A stretch of DNA of 64,000 bases from Strongylocentrotus purpuratus. Taxonomy: Eukaryota; Echinodermata; Echinoidea; Camarodonta; Strongylocentrotidae. Shown here one piece after another: positions 36,201 through 48,669 of this stretch. A program made the position numbers and the translations under genes. Below the pieces are notes generated by a model. That model made no database searches. It was not told the DNA's origin and saw only the letters and a list, made by a program, of their open reading frames with translations. The stretch is from NCBI RefSeq assembly GCF_000002235.5, contig NW_022145596.1, positions 4,398,352 through 4,462,351 of the forward strand, given 5' to 3'. Numbering within the stretch: the stretch's first letter is position 1; the number at the start of each line of letters is the position of its first letter.

Positions 36201-39200
36201 AGCAAGGCCATATCTTGTATACCTCAGACAGTGTCATCTCTTTGCTGAGACATTTACCGGTACGTTGTTCTTCCCCTGCTTATTAAAAGGGAAAGTCCAC
36301 CCTGATATTCAGTTTCTTTTAATGGACGTGGAAATATGAGAGAAACAGATCAATGAAGGTTTGATGGAAAAATAAGAAAGAAATTTTGAATTTTCAAAGT
36401 TGTTATTGATAAAACACAAATTGGCAACTCTGTGGATATACCTCATGAGGACCTCGGCCCATTTGCTCTGTATAGAAAATGTCATCAATTTCTATTTTCA
36501 AACTTATTGAAGAAGGAATGGGTTTGTTTCCTGCAGTGGTTGTGTAAAAATGTGCATTAATTAAATCCAGAGTGCATGTAGAATTCAATTTTTTTCTTGT
36601 GGAAGTAGAATCTTTGTTTGTACAGAGCAAAATGGAGAGGACCTTTTAAGAAATGTCACAGAGTTGCCAATTTTTTATTTTATTTCATTGCAGCCATTAA
36701 GAATTCACCTCTGTCATAATTTTAATCAGATTTTGTTCAAACTTTCACTGATCTGTTTCTCTACTTTTCTGCTTCTATGTACATAAGCTTAATGTAAGTT
36801 AATATCAAGGTGGACTTTCCCTGTAAGATAGATTTTTAATGTATTTTTGTCACCAGCTTATTAGCAGAGCTTTATACAAGGACAGGGGGGGGGGGGACCC
36901 AGAATCCCTAGTTTGTATGGTCTTTAACTGGTACAATTTATCTCAATCTCCTGGGCCCTTGTTTCATAAAACTTGTTACCAGTCACAAAGCTCAATTTCT
37001 ATGTCAAATTTGTTCGCAGCCAATCTAATGCCACATTTCCAGTAGCTTATAACATTTATTGTAACTTTTGTAACCAGTGCATGTCATCCATATCAAAAGC
37101 ATTGAAGCAGGCAGAAGGACATTATTAAGGGACATTATTAACAGAAAGTATTTCATGCATTACTGCATCTTGAAATGCCCCTCCCCCCCACACACACACA
37201 CATAAAAGGAAAAGAAATAGAGCAGAAATTCTTTTCAAATATATTTCATGCTTTCCTCTCACTTTCACAGAAAAGGACCTTTGTTAATTTGAATGTGTCT
37301 GCCTGAAAGTATGATGTCTCTGTTGTGATCTAGTTTTTTTTAATGATATCGGGCAATTTACATCTTTTGTGAGTAAGGGAAGATTGACAGGGTGTGGCTT
37401 TATGTTTTAAAGGTCAGGCTTATAGTATCTCTTGAATTCTGAATAAATAATAATGATAATAACAAACGTGCATGAAAACTTATTTGATAGACGATGTTCA
37501 AAAAGGCTGTGGAATGTGGTTATTTATCAAGTTTTTGTCTGAAACAATGGTAACATATCTAATATGCCATATTATTTTTGTTATTATAAGACACTCATAC
37601 AAGAAGAATTCCTTGCCGCTTTCATAGCTAGAGAGTTCTATGGCACTTTGCACTAGGGCTGCGACGTGTAGTCGAATGCTCGAGTACCCGCACGGTTGAC
37701 AACTACTCGGGTACGATTTTTAATACCCGAATATTCGGCTGCAAAAAAAAAAAAAAAAAAAAAAAAAATCTGTCCGGGCCGACACTTCCCGTGCCTGGAT
37801 GAGCGGCGGCCGCTGGCATGGTGCCGTCGGTAAAAAATGCTTCCCAACTCAAGCACTGTCAAACTCACCACTCAGAAACTGGGACCAAATGTCTGGATTT
37901 CTGTTTGGACTTGGAGGAAAATGGATTATTCTGCCATCTTTGGTTTTTAAAACAGCATTGTTCACTGTTATTATTATTATTAAATCGGCGCCTTCAACTG
38001 CAACTCAAAGTAAAATTGCATGCGTTTTCGGCGACGTGAGATACTGCCCCAGTGGTATGGTGGTGGCAAAAAAACAAAAAAAAATCAAAAAAATTCAAAA
38101 AAATTCAAAAAAATAATAAAAAAACATGGCGTCCGAATATTCGAGTATTCGCTTGTAAGCCTGGGAGTGTACTCGGGTACCTCATTACACTGTTGTGCAC
38201 AGCCTTACTTGGAAGGAGATCTTCCAAACTATTCCTTGTGGATTTAACTGGAGGTGGTAATGATTGATGAGGGTGGACACACATTTACTATAATTTTTTA
38301 GATATTGTGTACAAATCACTGATGACCATCTTGTGTCATGACTAGTTGTTTCAATTATAAATAAGCCTCCAAATAGCCCTCAGTATACATGTATAAATTT
38401 ATCAAAGCAAATTGTCTGTGGACATACAATACATTAGGAATATCACAATAACTCACATGAAAGGGAATTCATGTATATGAAACCAGTATATTTTAAGCCA
38501 ACGCCACACTATACAATCCAACTTTTGAAGAATTTGCAATATTCAGCTTTTATTCTGACTAGGAGAGTTCAATACACAAACATTCTGGTAGTTAGCTTTC
38601 TTATCAGTATTTAGAAGTTAAATCAGGAAGATGATGTTTGTCTAGATTTTATATCTAATACAATTGCCAGTTCTTCAAAAATCAAATCGCAAGAAAATCT
38701 TGTAGTGTGCGGTGGGCTTAAAAAGGAAATTTTGATAATGAAATAATTATCTGACTTGAAGAAGACACCACTGTTGTCCCCTTACACTCTCAAACCTACT
38801 GAACATGGAAGACAAAAAATGACATCAACTAGATACCATCAAGAAAAAGACATTTTGATAAAATCCACCACCTTGACCAACTCATCACGCTTTCCTTTGA
38901 GAGTGAACCAGAAAATCACTGAACCAGCAGAACAATTATCCCCAGCTGATTTCACCCTGAGCAAGCAAGTAACCATGGTAACACTAGTGAGAAATCGGGT
39001 CTTTCCAAGTTGATTGAATGTGTGTTACAACTTGCAAACCCCAGAGGAAATTATTGATTTAAAGTAGACGTTTACATTAATTGCCTGAGGTGATTTGATC
39101 ATGAATACAGAGCTGTTTATTATCTAGGTGCATTAACACTGCAAGCTAGAATCATGGATTTTTCACACGCTCCAGAGTTTGTGGATTGTGATTGTTTATT

Positions 39201-42200
39201 AAATCAAGTGTACCAATACCTTGCCCCCACTTTTCTTGGAGTAATAATATTATTTCTTTAGAATTAGGAGAGGTTAAAAAAAGACCTTCCATTTCTGTAT
39301 TGGATGTGAAATGTTTATTCTTTAAAAAAAAAACAGGGAGGATTGACATTGACATTGACATTGAGTTTGAGTAATGTAATTTTTTGACACACCCTATGCA
39401 GCCTTGCAATGATTCTTATAATTTCACCTGTGTTCACAGTCTGCCTTCAATGCAATGAGTTTAATGTGTACATATAGTATTCTTGTTGCTCGATTAAATT
39501 TGTATTCTAGTGACGTAAATTATGCGCAACAGAGGCAACAGCATTGATACAATATGTTCCCTTCATTCTATTTATAGAGTAGATCGTTATTCTGATATGA
39601 GAGGAATTAATTTGAACTGGAAGATCATTACCATTTTACGATCTACGCAGACTTTATCAGGGAAAGCATCTTCAAATCAAAGGCCACTCATAAAACATCA
39701 ACTCTGTAGGTGTTTATCGGATCAAGGTTTGTTGTGACACGGCCCTGTGCATGTTTCATCTTTGCCCGTAGGGGGCTCTGCTTGATCTGTACATCCGATA
39801 TGCTTTCAAAAGTGCTGTAACAAATCTACATATCGAGGGCTGCCAAGTCATGGCACGATCTGTCAGAGGGTTATGTGATAATTTGGGTTAATGAACAGTT
39901 AAACTTTTGTTCACCATTCCTTAGCACCCCTGCTACAACAAATTGGACAAGTTACAGTAAGCAAAACTCTAACCCAATTGGATATATAAGTTTGTTAGTT
40001 TGATGTTCACTCTGATGTTGATGTTATATTGTTGATATTTATTTTACGTGACTGCTAAGAAAGTGAGTACATGCTTGTGAATAAACAACAGGTGTACAAA
40101 TTGCTTTTAAGTCCTATCTGAGGGACTTGATTATTGAGGATTACTGCCTTTCCAAAGGCAGAGTACCAGCATTTCGATGTGGTATCGAACTTGGGACCTC
40201 CCTGCTAGGAGACCAATTAGGTTTCATGCCACATCGTTTTCAGAAATCACATCACTGCTGCATGGATCAAACATCTCCAGTCTTTTCGGACTTGGACTAT
40301 GTCTAGTTTCTCATGCTAATTTGGCCTTTTAGTTTAAATAGAAGAACAAGCACCATCTTGCAAGGGGGAACAGAGGTCACAAAATTGAGGAGCTGACCAA
40401 CCAAGGCATGGACCGATGGGTCTATAAGGAGGCAGGAATGCCTTTGAGCAGCACGCAAGAACAACCAAAGACAGAGCGCTCAGGAAAACAAGTGTCTAAA
40501 GTGCTGTTTCCCCATCGCCCCAGTGGCCTTCAAGCTCACAGATACCGTAATACATATGTACGTTAAAACAGGTAAAAGACTAATCACTGATTTTCCATTT
40601 ACACCTTTTTCAACATAAACAGAAAGACCTTGAGTCGTGTACGATATATGAACTTATCCATGAAGATGACAGACCGGAGATGTTCAAGATCCTCTCCAGG
40701 GCAGATCCGTCCAACGGCACACCAGACATCCTAGGCCAGAGATTCTCCTTCTCCTGTCACATGAGACGAGGGACGTTAGAACCGGACAAACCTGCAGAGT
40801 ATGAACCCATCCGCTTCAATGGCAGCTTTTCCCTGCTTAAGACAGGCCAAGGTAATGAACGGAAAGATCTTTCTAGGGTAGTCTTTTAGGCACAGTCAAA
40901 CTTGTCTATAGCAACCGCCCAAGGGAAACACAAACATGGGCCTTTGTAGACAGGTGGTCTTTGTAGACAGGTTCCTTTAGTACATGTTTCAATGAGAAAC
41001 CATTTTCAAGGAAAAAAAAAATGTGGTCTTTATATACAGGTGGTCAATAAAGCAGGTGTGACTGTATAAGATCACAAGCCAGTTATTTATTGTGCTCAAG
41101 GTGATGGGTTAAGATGAGAAATAGAAGTATCGATAGAATTTTCTTGAACAATCTTAGAGTCTTACAGTCGCATGCCAGTAATTCTTTCTGCTCAATAGAA
41201 ATATGGACAGACCACTTTAAGGGGGTATCTCACTGAGCGGCGAATGCTTGCGAACATAGCGAATTTGGGGTTTGGCCAGGGTTTGTATAAAAAGATTACA
41301 AAAGGTTCTTAAAATATGAAGGGGTGTTTATCAGCATTTTTTTAGTTTGTTGTTGTTGTTGCCACAATTTAGATTATCCACAAACTTGTTCCAAGATGCA
41401 TCCATTAAGCTGGTTAATTTTTTGCACTACTAATAACATTACTATACCATCCATCTGGGACCAATTCTTGCTCTCCTATTGGACTGCACTGAACCAGATC
41501 CCTATTGAGCACATGTAACAAAAGATGTTAAGTTATTAAAAAGTCATTTATTTCGACAGGTACATGCCTTTGGTAGGGCGCTAGGACTAGTCCGAAGGCT
41601 AGTCTCTAAATGGGAAAACCCCTAAAGAAGCTGGGTCAATTTACTGTGGCCTTGCTCAGTAATCCTTCAAGGATGGAGCAAATTTTTTGAACGATAATGA
41701 GAAAGAGTAGGCGATTCCGTTTTTGTTTTGCAGAAGTGTTTATTTAAATGCTTGACGAGAAAGAGGTCTTCACATTGTTATCAGCGTTGAAACCTTTTTG
41801 TATAAGTGGCATTGGAGAGAGGTTCATGTGGTTCAATTTCCATGAAATATCTGTCAGAAATAACAAGTGTGTTATTGACTAAATTTGTGTCTGAATGAAA
41901 GCTTTGGTCACCTTTTCAAGAGATCATCTCTCCATGGGTGCATTTATCATGTTTTGGCTTTGAATATCACTGTTTCTATCTATACGGTAAATCTCTGTGC
42001 ATAAGGCGCACTTTTTTGCCGTGGAAAAAAATTGAAAGTCGGGGGTGCGTCTTATACACAGGTACAGAAAGAAAAAGATTTTTTTAATTTAATTTTTAGT
42101 TTCGATTTATGGCGCTATGCCTGGTAATGTCTCCCAGCTCAGTAATCAGTGTGTTGACTCACCACTCAGAAACTACAACACTCAAATTTGTCTGTCATCT

Positions 42201-45200
42201 TGGTTTGAAAATAATCTTTCTAATAGATCTCAATATGTAGTTTATAATAATAATTCCTCATTTTTTTTTCTATAACAAATGGTGTACCACAAGGTTCTAT
42301 CCTAGGTACTTTACATTAATGATCTTACCCATTCTTCTAAAAAACGACATTGTTACTGTTATTTGTGACAAGTTCACATGCACAAATCAGTGCGTTTTCA
42401 AATTATATTCAAATTATATTCAAATTATATTCAAAATATAGGCCTTGTCTCTATGTCACATTCAAAACGCACTTTTTTCGGCGATTCAGTATACCCATAT
42501 ATATAGAAAGACGTTTGAAAACAGGCTTGCGTTCATCACCTTGAAAATTTGCCTCTAACACATTTGTAAACGCTGATTCTCGGCAAAAAAAGGTACTATG
42601 AACGCACCCCATGACGTAACCTTCTGGTATTGTCTGATGAAAGCCAAGCGTCTGCTATGCCCTTCTGGCTCTGATCTTAGAATAAAATGCATAAATACAG
42701 CTGTTGTAATATGAAACTATGTAGGCTTTACTGTCAATAGTTATCATTGTAAATCTATTCTTGTCTTTGTAAATACTGTCACTGATGTCCAATTTCTGGT
42801 TATGTTGACTCCACATGTTCTTTTAAATGTTCATGATCATTCAATGTATAAAGCACTTAGAAAGAACAAGTATGAACTATGAAGCACTATAAAAGTATAG
42901 ATAAATATTATCAGCACTGCTTTTTTGGCTGACCCTTCTGAATATTTATAACAATTTTTTCTGATCTGTGACAGCATTCACAGGCATGGTATTTTGTAAA
43001 TTTTAAAAGAGGTACATTACTTTTTTTTCTCTCCATAGTGCTATTTTGGCAAATCTTGTTGAAAGCTTTTTCTTACTTTCCCCTCTCCAGCGGCGGCTTT
43101 CACTGACATGGTCACCACCCCTAGGTATTGCTTTGTAGCAACGGTCAGACTCCTCTCCACGCAGCTTAGTAGAGAGATGGCTACTTTCACCGAGAAGGGG
43201 AACGAATTCACATCAAGGCATAGTCTCGACTGGAAATTCCTCTTCTTAGACCACAGGTAATTATAATTGTAATTATGATATTGCTTGAGATTTGAAAGGC
43301 GCCGAATCCACTTGAATTGAAATGCTCATCTTCTCAAGGTCCTTTTGATGATAGCTTTAGGCGACTGTACGTCTTATGGTCGTTGTAGTGGTCCAGTTGT
43401 AAGGAGTGCAGTGCTCTTCAATTTCACACACTAATCAAATAGGAATCATGAAATTGCCGATATAGACATTCAAGCTTTGAAAATAATTTGTTTGAAACAT
43501 TTGAATGAAAACAAAACTAATGTAGAAGCACACATTAAACCTTGAACCTTGATCAATAGTTAGCCCACTTAATGTCTGACAAATTCAACCAATTTTTTTC
43601 AGAATTAGTCAATGGTACGATTTGATAAAGGGAGATACTCCTGGTGACCATCTCTCTGTAAAGAATTCATTTTTTGTTTCCCTTTATATTTCTCATTAAA
43701 ACCTGTACTAAAGTAACCTGCAGTAATGACATTAAGCCTGACCACTTCTCTCCCTTAAGCGCTAGCAGTCTTTTTATTTACATTTGCAACCGTATCATGT
43801 TCAGGGTTTGAAAATAGTCGCTAAAGTTTCCACCCATGTGATAGCTTTTATGGGGGATGTACATTGTATTGTAGTGCAATTATGCATTAGGCTTATCTAT
43901 AAATACGTGTATAAGCCTTTACAGATTGTGCTATTTTCAATTATGTATGATGGTCATAAAACACACCTCACAATCCACTTCCCTTCTAGGTAGCCAACTT
44001 CTGGTATTAAATGTTTTGAAGTATCACATGCATAGCCTCATTCCACTTCTTGAGAGACAGATAGCCTTTACCTCAGTTTGTTTGTTTTATTTCTGGATAA
44101 AAAGACAACATGCATTCAGTAACACAATAATGAATAGAGTAATGAATTACAAGATAAAATAATGTAAACTGCTGGTTTTCCATGGGGACCAGAAATGGTT
44201 AAGTAAAACAATACAATAAACATAAACAAATGACAAAGAACAATGGCAAAACATCAATTTCCCAAACAAAATATAGTAAGAAATGAAATGTCCTAGACAA
44301 ACGGTAGAGAAAAGAAGCAAGTATTATAGAACCAGAATTGTGTGAAGTAAACTACAAATAAATTATGTGTTCACATTACAGCTATTAAACTCAGCGTTAA
44401 AAGATACAAAAGATAAAGTCCTTCTAGGCCTCTGCAGACCATGTTTGTAACTTTATAATGATTATATGTCATAGTTTTGTGCTAGAATTTTTTTTTTTCA
44501 AAGCTCTATGCCTATTTTCGATATTGGCAGTATGGGCAGTATTCTTGTAGGAGAAGATGGAGACACTAGATCTCCTACTTAATTAAAAGCCAGATACTTT
44601 TATAAAGCATGCAAGTAGTTGAGATCTGCAAAAGTGTCATGCTATCTGAAATTTTCTGCATTTCTGATTATTTTCTTTAACAAAACACACAAGCAATTAT
44701 AACTGTTTAAAGAAAGTTTTAATATAATATGCTGTTAAATACTGGAGGGAGTCATTAAAAACCCTTTACCATAAAATAATGACAGGCATTATATTTCTGA
44801 TTGAAATAAAATGGGTATTTGTGATGATAGATGCTCAAATGGTGCCTTGGGGGAGATTTACTCAGCAGTTACTAGGGTGATTTAATTTCTTTGTACTGAC
44901 ACTTCCTTGTATAATAATTGTGTTTAGAGATGATTTTTTTTTCTGCGTGGTAGGGAGCCATAGGATAAAAGATGACCTAAATGTGTTTGGCCTTAGATTG
45001 GCAATTGACATAGAATGCATGGTGTGACCTACTTTTGATTGTCATCATGTTGGTGAGAAAAATCTGAAGTTATTGAAAGGAAGGAGGAAAATGTTGCATA
45101 AAGGTCTGTTCACATATGCATAGGTTTACCACATCGTTTTTTAAAGCGTACTATGCTTCAAATTTTTGTATCTTACAACACACAAAAGGGAGTATGTGAA

Positions 45201-46848
45201 GGACCATTGTTGCACAGAGCTACGTTTTACATCTCCATTTGCCATTCATTTTAAAGTAAAAAAAATTCTGCTGTGGTGTACTGTCACAGTTGCATACATG
45301 TATGTGTGAACGGGCCATAAGATGGACAGATTTTAAATGAAATTCACCTCAATACTTTTTCATGGCACATAAATATCCATTGAATATCTCAACATTCAAC
45401 AAGAACCTATCGCACGTTCTTTGATGTACCAGGAATATTCATTCATTGCTTTTTTATTTTTTTAATAATTTTGCCACTGTTAATGTGATTCCAGTAATTA
45501 TGATGAAAGTAAAGAATTACATGCATATTCCCTGCATTAAATGAAGCAGCTCATCAGAACTATATTCAACTATATGCTATTACCTTTTTATGATGGGCCG
45601 TGAAGTATGTTTCCCTCAAGATATTCATTCATTCATTTTATATCCAATTCTCGTTAAAAAAAAATTCAACAATACATTATACATATAAGAAAAACATATA
45701 AACAATACAAAGAATATGGAGGAGCCAGCAGAGGGCATTGGCCTTTCAAATGCTGGGCTCCAATGGCCACAGATTAGCAGATAATTATAAAAAGTGAAGA
45801 GAAAATAAAGAGTGGGTAGTTCATAAACAAGTGTGTACAGGCCAATTAAACATAAGATAGAAATAGAAATCCTGAGGTCTACATTTATATGTCTGGGAAC
45901 GATTTTTGTGAAACATGGATTCATTAAATCATTGTAATTTTCTTCATGAAAATGTTGAAGAGGAATTTTCAAAGGTTAAGTGTTGTAGTTATAATGAATC
46001 CATTTCATTTGAAAAGTATTATTTCTGTTGATAAACATTCATTTAATAGTCTTAGCCCTTAGCCCTTGAAAGATATTACGAATCAGCCTATAGTACTTTG
46101 TTTGTTCACTTGTAAGCACTCGTATTAAAAGTGTTTTGTATTGCTCTTTTAATTACTGCAAACAAGAACCGTTTGGTGACATAAAGCCTCCATGGTTTGT
46201 TCCTGCCTGTTGTTAAAGCAGCAAGAAACATTTAAAAATTACAAATATTTTACTGTTATGATTCAATCTGATTTTAATATATTGTGGCATGAAACATTCT
46301 TGAATGTCAACCATTCATACAATTTTAAAAAGTACCGTAAATCTCCGTGTATAAGGCGCACTTTTTTGCCGCCGAAAAAAATTGAAAGTCGGGGGTGCGC
46401 CTTATTCACAGGTACAGAAAAAAAAAGATTTATTTTTTTTATTTATTTTTTTTTTTTTTAAGTTTCGATTTATGGCGCTATGCCTGGCAATGTCTCCCAG
46501 CTCAGAAATCAGTGTGTTGACTCACCAATCGGAAACTACAACAACACTAAAATTTGTCTGTCATCTTGGTTTGAAAGTAATCTTTCTAATAGATCTCAAT
46601 ATGTAGTTTATAATAATAATTCCTCAATTTTTTTTATTTAAGCAAATGGTGTACCACAAGGTCCTATCCTAGGACCTAGGTACTTTACTGTTTTTAATTT
46701 ACATTAATGATCTTACACATTCTTCTAAAACACATTTTTACTATTATTTATGACAAGTTTACAAGCACAAATCAGCGCCTTTAACTGCACCTCGATGTTA
46801 ATTGAAGGTCCTTCCCCGCGTGGGTTTTCGGAAACAAAACAACAACAA

Positions 46849-46883
<35 letters not shown>

Positions 46884-48638
46884 CCTCCCCAAAATAGGGG
46901 TGCGCCTTATACACAGGTGCGCCTTATACATGGAGATTTACGGTATATAATTTATAAAAAGTTTCTTGTTTTTCATTGTACACTGTATCATACCTCCAAC
47001 AAAGTGCCTTTTGATAATTATAAAATAAATTGTTTTCTCCTTTCTTTCAGGGCTCCTCCAATCATTGGTTATCTACCTTTTGAAGTGCTCGGTACCTCGG
47101 TGTATGAATACTATCAGCAGGATGATCTGGATAAACTCGGCAGATGCCATGAAGCATGTAAGTTTTATACCGTTTTCACACTATGAAAATAGCATCGTAT
47201 AAAGAATCATCATATACATGTAGCATAGAAATTGTACATATATATCGTGGGGTCAGTGACACAAAGACGTAACTCCATTTTGGTCACTTTGAGAAAAAGT
47301 GGTTTGTGTGTCACTGAGCACTGTGGCCTTAAGGAGTTAAGTCTATGTTTCACTAGCCATTGACTTCAATGGGGTGTTGGGTGGAGTTAAGTCTTTGTGT
47401 CACTGAACCCTCGATATGTACAATGTTATATACTTTTTTTTAAAGAAGATAAAGATGAAATGACAATGTGGAAGGGAACTGCATAGACCATCGGCCTTCA
47501 AAACAAGGCCTCATCATTACAATTACTCATATTACTCATCAATAATACTATTTATTACGGTATTAAATTACATAAAATAATTGAATAAAGCAACAACACA
47601 AAGTAAAAACAAGAACACATAAATGAACACCTTATAAGCCGCAAACATATCATAGGAAAAAGTCGATCAGTCCTCATAAGGGTGAGTCAAATGTTATTTC
47701 CATAATTCAAGATTATCCTTGAATCAAAGCCCAGGTTCAGCTCATTACGAGAACGCATCCCTCAAGTACTGCACGTAGCATAATCTAAATCATTCCCTGT
47801 AACTCAATTTGCCCCCTGGCATCTATAGCAAATCATACACAGTGGTAATCACACAGTGGGGTCTTTTACACCAGGGGGAAAGTGGTTAGAGAATCGTTTA
47901 ATGGAATACAAAAAATTACACTGCTCTTTGAAGAATCTTCTGGCTGAAATGCTCCCTAGGATTTATTGCAGGCTATCCTGAATCTGTAAAGCACTTAGAT
48001 GTAGATTTATTATGTGCCAAATAAATTAAGCATTTATTACTGTTCTATTGTATAAGGGATGTACATAGAGGAATTAAAAAAATAAAGAAATGTTTAAAGA
48101 CATGCTCACCTTACAATGATCATATAGCATTGTTATATATTATATATTTGGTTATGTTACTTTTGCTACTCAATTCAGTCTAGTCCTTCAGACAAATTCA
48201 ACTGATTATTGTATAGCTATAGAGTCATCGAAAAAATTGTTCATTTACCATATCTGAAGTGGATGTTGGACAGAACAAGCCATTCCTCGGGCATGCAACT
48301 ATTCAAATGGGCTTCTACTAGTGCCCACGGAACAAGCGTGGGATATAAGTAGGGCTTTAGCTAATCTTACTGGACCGAGTACGTGATTGCTCTTCTAGAA
48401 GGGTGTTGAATTATTACAGAGAAGAAATCGATGATAGGAGCTCAGTCTGGAAGGACATTAGTTAGGATAGGAGCTCAGTGTTTAATAAAAAGGGATTTAC
48501 CCCCGAAAAAGTGTTGAGATTGTGGTCATGTTGAAATGTAATTGCATTATCATATCTTTTGCATTTGACAGAATATTAGAGAAAGCAATGATTTAAAGAC
48601 TTAACGGTACATGCTATTAATTTTCTCTCCCCCTTCTT

Positions 48639-48669
<31 letters not shown>

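Larger units (their letters stand above)
36260..40622 (+). other. Clock: Clock intron c-d
   Basis: Contains the foldback element 36287-36822, a partial hairpin MITE at 36951-37075 (GGGCCCTTGTTTCATAAAAC), the hAT-like element 37654-38207, a TIR element 38493-38722 and a probable SINE 40080-40260. Unassigned 39000-40080; ORFs at 38756 and 39522 are not recognised. Confidence 0.7.
40852..43090 (+). other. Clock: Clock intron d-e
   Basis: Contains a small TIR element (40891-41066), copy B of the LINE-fragment carrier (41985 to about 42400), a Harbinger-like remnant (about 42430-42611) and an L2-like tail near 42840-42915 (GTATAAAGCACTTAGAAAGA). Confidence 0.7.
43257..47050 (+). other. Clock: Clock intron e-f
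   Basis: Holds a TIR element (45105-45316), a LINE-like 3' end (45623-45985, minus), copy C of the LINE-fragment carrier and possible retroposon sequence at 44070-44230. No additional exon; frame joins directly. Confidence 0.7.
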
